Part shown: positions 63,312 to 64,000 of the stretch, piece by piece
How the letters are laid out: each line of letters begins with the position of its first letter
How positions within the stretch are numbered: the first letter of the stretch is position 1
Source of the DNA: SHZI01 sp963698405
GTDB taxonomy: Bacteria; Pseudomonadota; Gammaproteobacteria; Steroidobacterales; GCA-2729495
Reading direction: 5' to 3'
Length of the DNA stretch: 64,000 nucleotides
Assembly: GCA_963698405.1 (NCBI GenBank)
Contig: CAVOQT010000001.1
Span: 62,001 to 126,000, forward strand
Notes under the pieces: generated by a model
Database searches by the model: none
Told to the model about the DNA's origin: nothing
The model's input: the letters and a program-made list of their open reading frames with translations, nothing else
Program-made: the position numbers and the translations under genes

Positions 63312-63493
63312 TGTAATTCAAGAATCATGAATGCCATTGAAGAAATTCCCCAGTTAAATCAAGAAATGGCTTGACGCAGGACTTCCAAGTGATTACGCGC
63401 CATGAATAGTATCGGGCAGGGGTGTTCAGGCGAGTTTTCGAGCGTTCTGATAGCCAATTGCAGAGAACTTAAATTGGGTGGGGGCTGAAATTT

Positions 63494-64000
63494 ATGCTTA
63501 GGTCTTGTAAGTGGGTACTGACGATTGTGGCGGTGGCGGGCACCAGCTCGCCATTGCTGGCGCAGGTTGGGTCTGCCCCGGAAGAGATTGTGGTGACGGT
63601 GCGCAAGATGGAAGAGAAGCTGCAGGACGTGCCACTGGCCGTCACTGCGCTGCCTGAATCGACTCTGGAGCGTGCCACCGTCCAGTCGATGAGCGATATA
63701 GCGGGCCTGACTCCGGGTCTTAGCTTCCAGGATTTCAACGTGGGCGCACTGTCGACGCCGGTCATTCGCGGTTTGGCGCAATCCAACATTCAGGGTCGCG
63801 AAAACAACGTGGGTATGTTCCTGGATGGCGTGTATCTGCCAAGTCGCAACAACCTGGACCCTGAACTGCTGGATTTGCAGCGGGTCGAGGTCGTAAAGGG
63901 GCCGCAAAGCGCCCTGTACGGTCGTAGCACCTTCTCCGGGTCGATCAATTACATTACCAAAGCGCCCTCCGATGAGCTGGATCTCAAAGTATCGGGTTCA
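63494..64000 (+). CDS. TonB-dependent receptor, partial (N-terminal plug)
   Basis: From ATG 63494, 169 codons run to the window end. A signal peptide (KWVLTIVAVAGTSSPLLAQ) is followed by the TonB-box-like EEIVVTVRKMEEKLQDVPLA. The plug domain follows with ATVQSMSDIAGLTPGLSFQD, GMFLDGVYLPSRNNLD and VEVVKGPQSALYGRSTFSGS. The barrel lies beyond the window. The plug resembles receptors for complex organic substrates in Xanthomonas and sphingomonad-type bacteria rather than known siderophore receptors; the ligand is unknown. Confidence 0.9.
   Translation, partial: MLRSCKWVLTIVAVAGTSSPLLAQVGSAPEEIVVTVRKMEEKLQDVPLAVTALPESTLERATVQSMSDIAGLTPGLSFQDFNVGALSTPVIRGLAQSNIQGRENNVGMFLDGVYLPSRNNLDPELLDLQRVEVVKGPQSALYGRSTFSGSINYITKAPSDELDLKVSGS

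Noticed and set aside
63115..63321. N-terminal extension of the LytTR regulator
   Set aside because: It overlaps the IS3 OrfA remnant in another frame and lacks family-like sequence; the GTG at 63114 with a GGGG ribosome site is a better start.

Overview
The window is 64 kb of GC-rich chromosomal DNA from a gammaproteobacterium. The gene orders yajC-secD-secF after queA-tgt, rlmN-pilF-rodZ-hisS-yfgM-bamB-der, suhB/trmJ-iscS and guaB-guaA are gammaproteobacterial. REP elements of the GTAGGAGCGGCTTC type, a serine-O-succinyltransferase-like MetX, a VPLPA/PEP-CTERM-type surface protein, a Wsp-type chemosensory operon and a TonB-dependent receptor suggest the neighbourhood of Xanthomonadales, Nevskiales or Steroidobacterales. 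That placement is inference; there is no rRNA in the window.

Layout. 0-4.3 kb: envelope polysaccharide genes (a divergent, cut-off acyltransferase; then glycosyltransferase, FemAB/CelD-like acetyltransferase and NodB deacetylase). 4.3-29.8 kb: a dense core block. It holds an FKBP lipoprotein, a pseudouridine synthase-methyltransferase fusion, a 2OG-Fe(II) oxygenase, tRNA-Leu(CAA), queuosine synthesis (queA, tgt), Sec accessory factors (yajC, secD, secF), suhB, trmJ, a reduced Fe-S cluster set (iscS, IscU-like, iscA), ndk, rlmN, pilF, rodZ, hisS, yfgM, bamB, der, metX, a REP cluster, xseA, guaB and guaA. 29.8-59.4 kb: an accessory region between guaA and tadA. It starts with a 3-kb block (MFS transporter, MsrB, MsrA, GST remnant) bounded by a 43-bp repeat of the guaA 3' end. 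Next come unknown exported proteins, a broken cadherin-like/dockerin gene, an ABC-F ATPase, a damaged and partly duplicated heavy-metal RND efflux operon, a repeat-rich VPLPA-CTERM protein and a Wsp-like operon with a divergent receiver-PAS-histidine kinase. 59.5-62.1 kb: core again (tadA, mltF, a small unknown gene, tRNA-Ser(CGA)). 62.2-64 kb: a membrane LytTR regulator, an IS3-family remnant and the start of a TonB-dependent receptor.

How the genes work together. QueA and Tgt make queuosine in tRNA. YajC-SecDF assists protein export, and BamB, YfgM, RodZ and PilF serve envelope and pilus assembly. GuaB and GuaA are consecutive steps of GMP synthesis. The exported MsrA and MsrB repair both methionine sulfoxide diastereomers outside the cytoplasm. 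WspA-F form one receptor-kinase array with adaptation enzymes. The usual diguanylate cyclase WspR is not in the window, and a divergent hybrid kinase sits beside the operon instead.

Sequence condition. Six single-base disruptions, all one extra base, split five otherwise conserved genes (secF, ABC-F ATPase, czcA, hybrid kinase, wspA). Two further loci (36.5-38.6 kb and 40.5-42.7 kb) carry many indels. All except the one in secF lie in the guaA-tadA interval. Either the sequence is locally unreliable or the accessory region is decaying; raw reads would decide.
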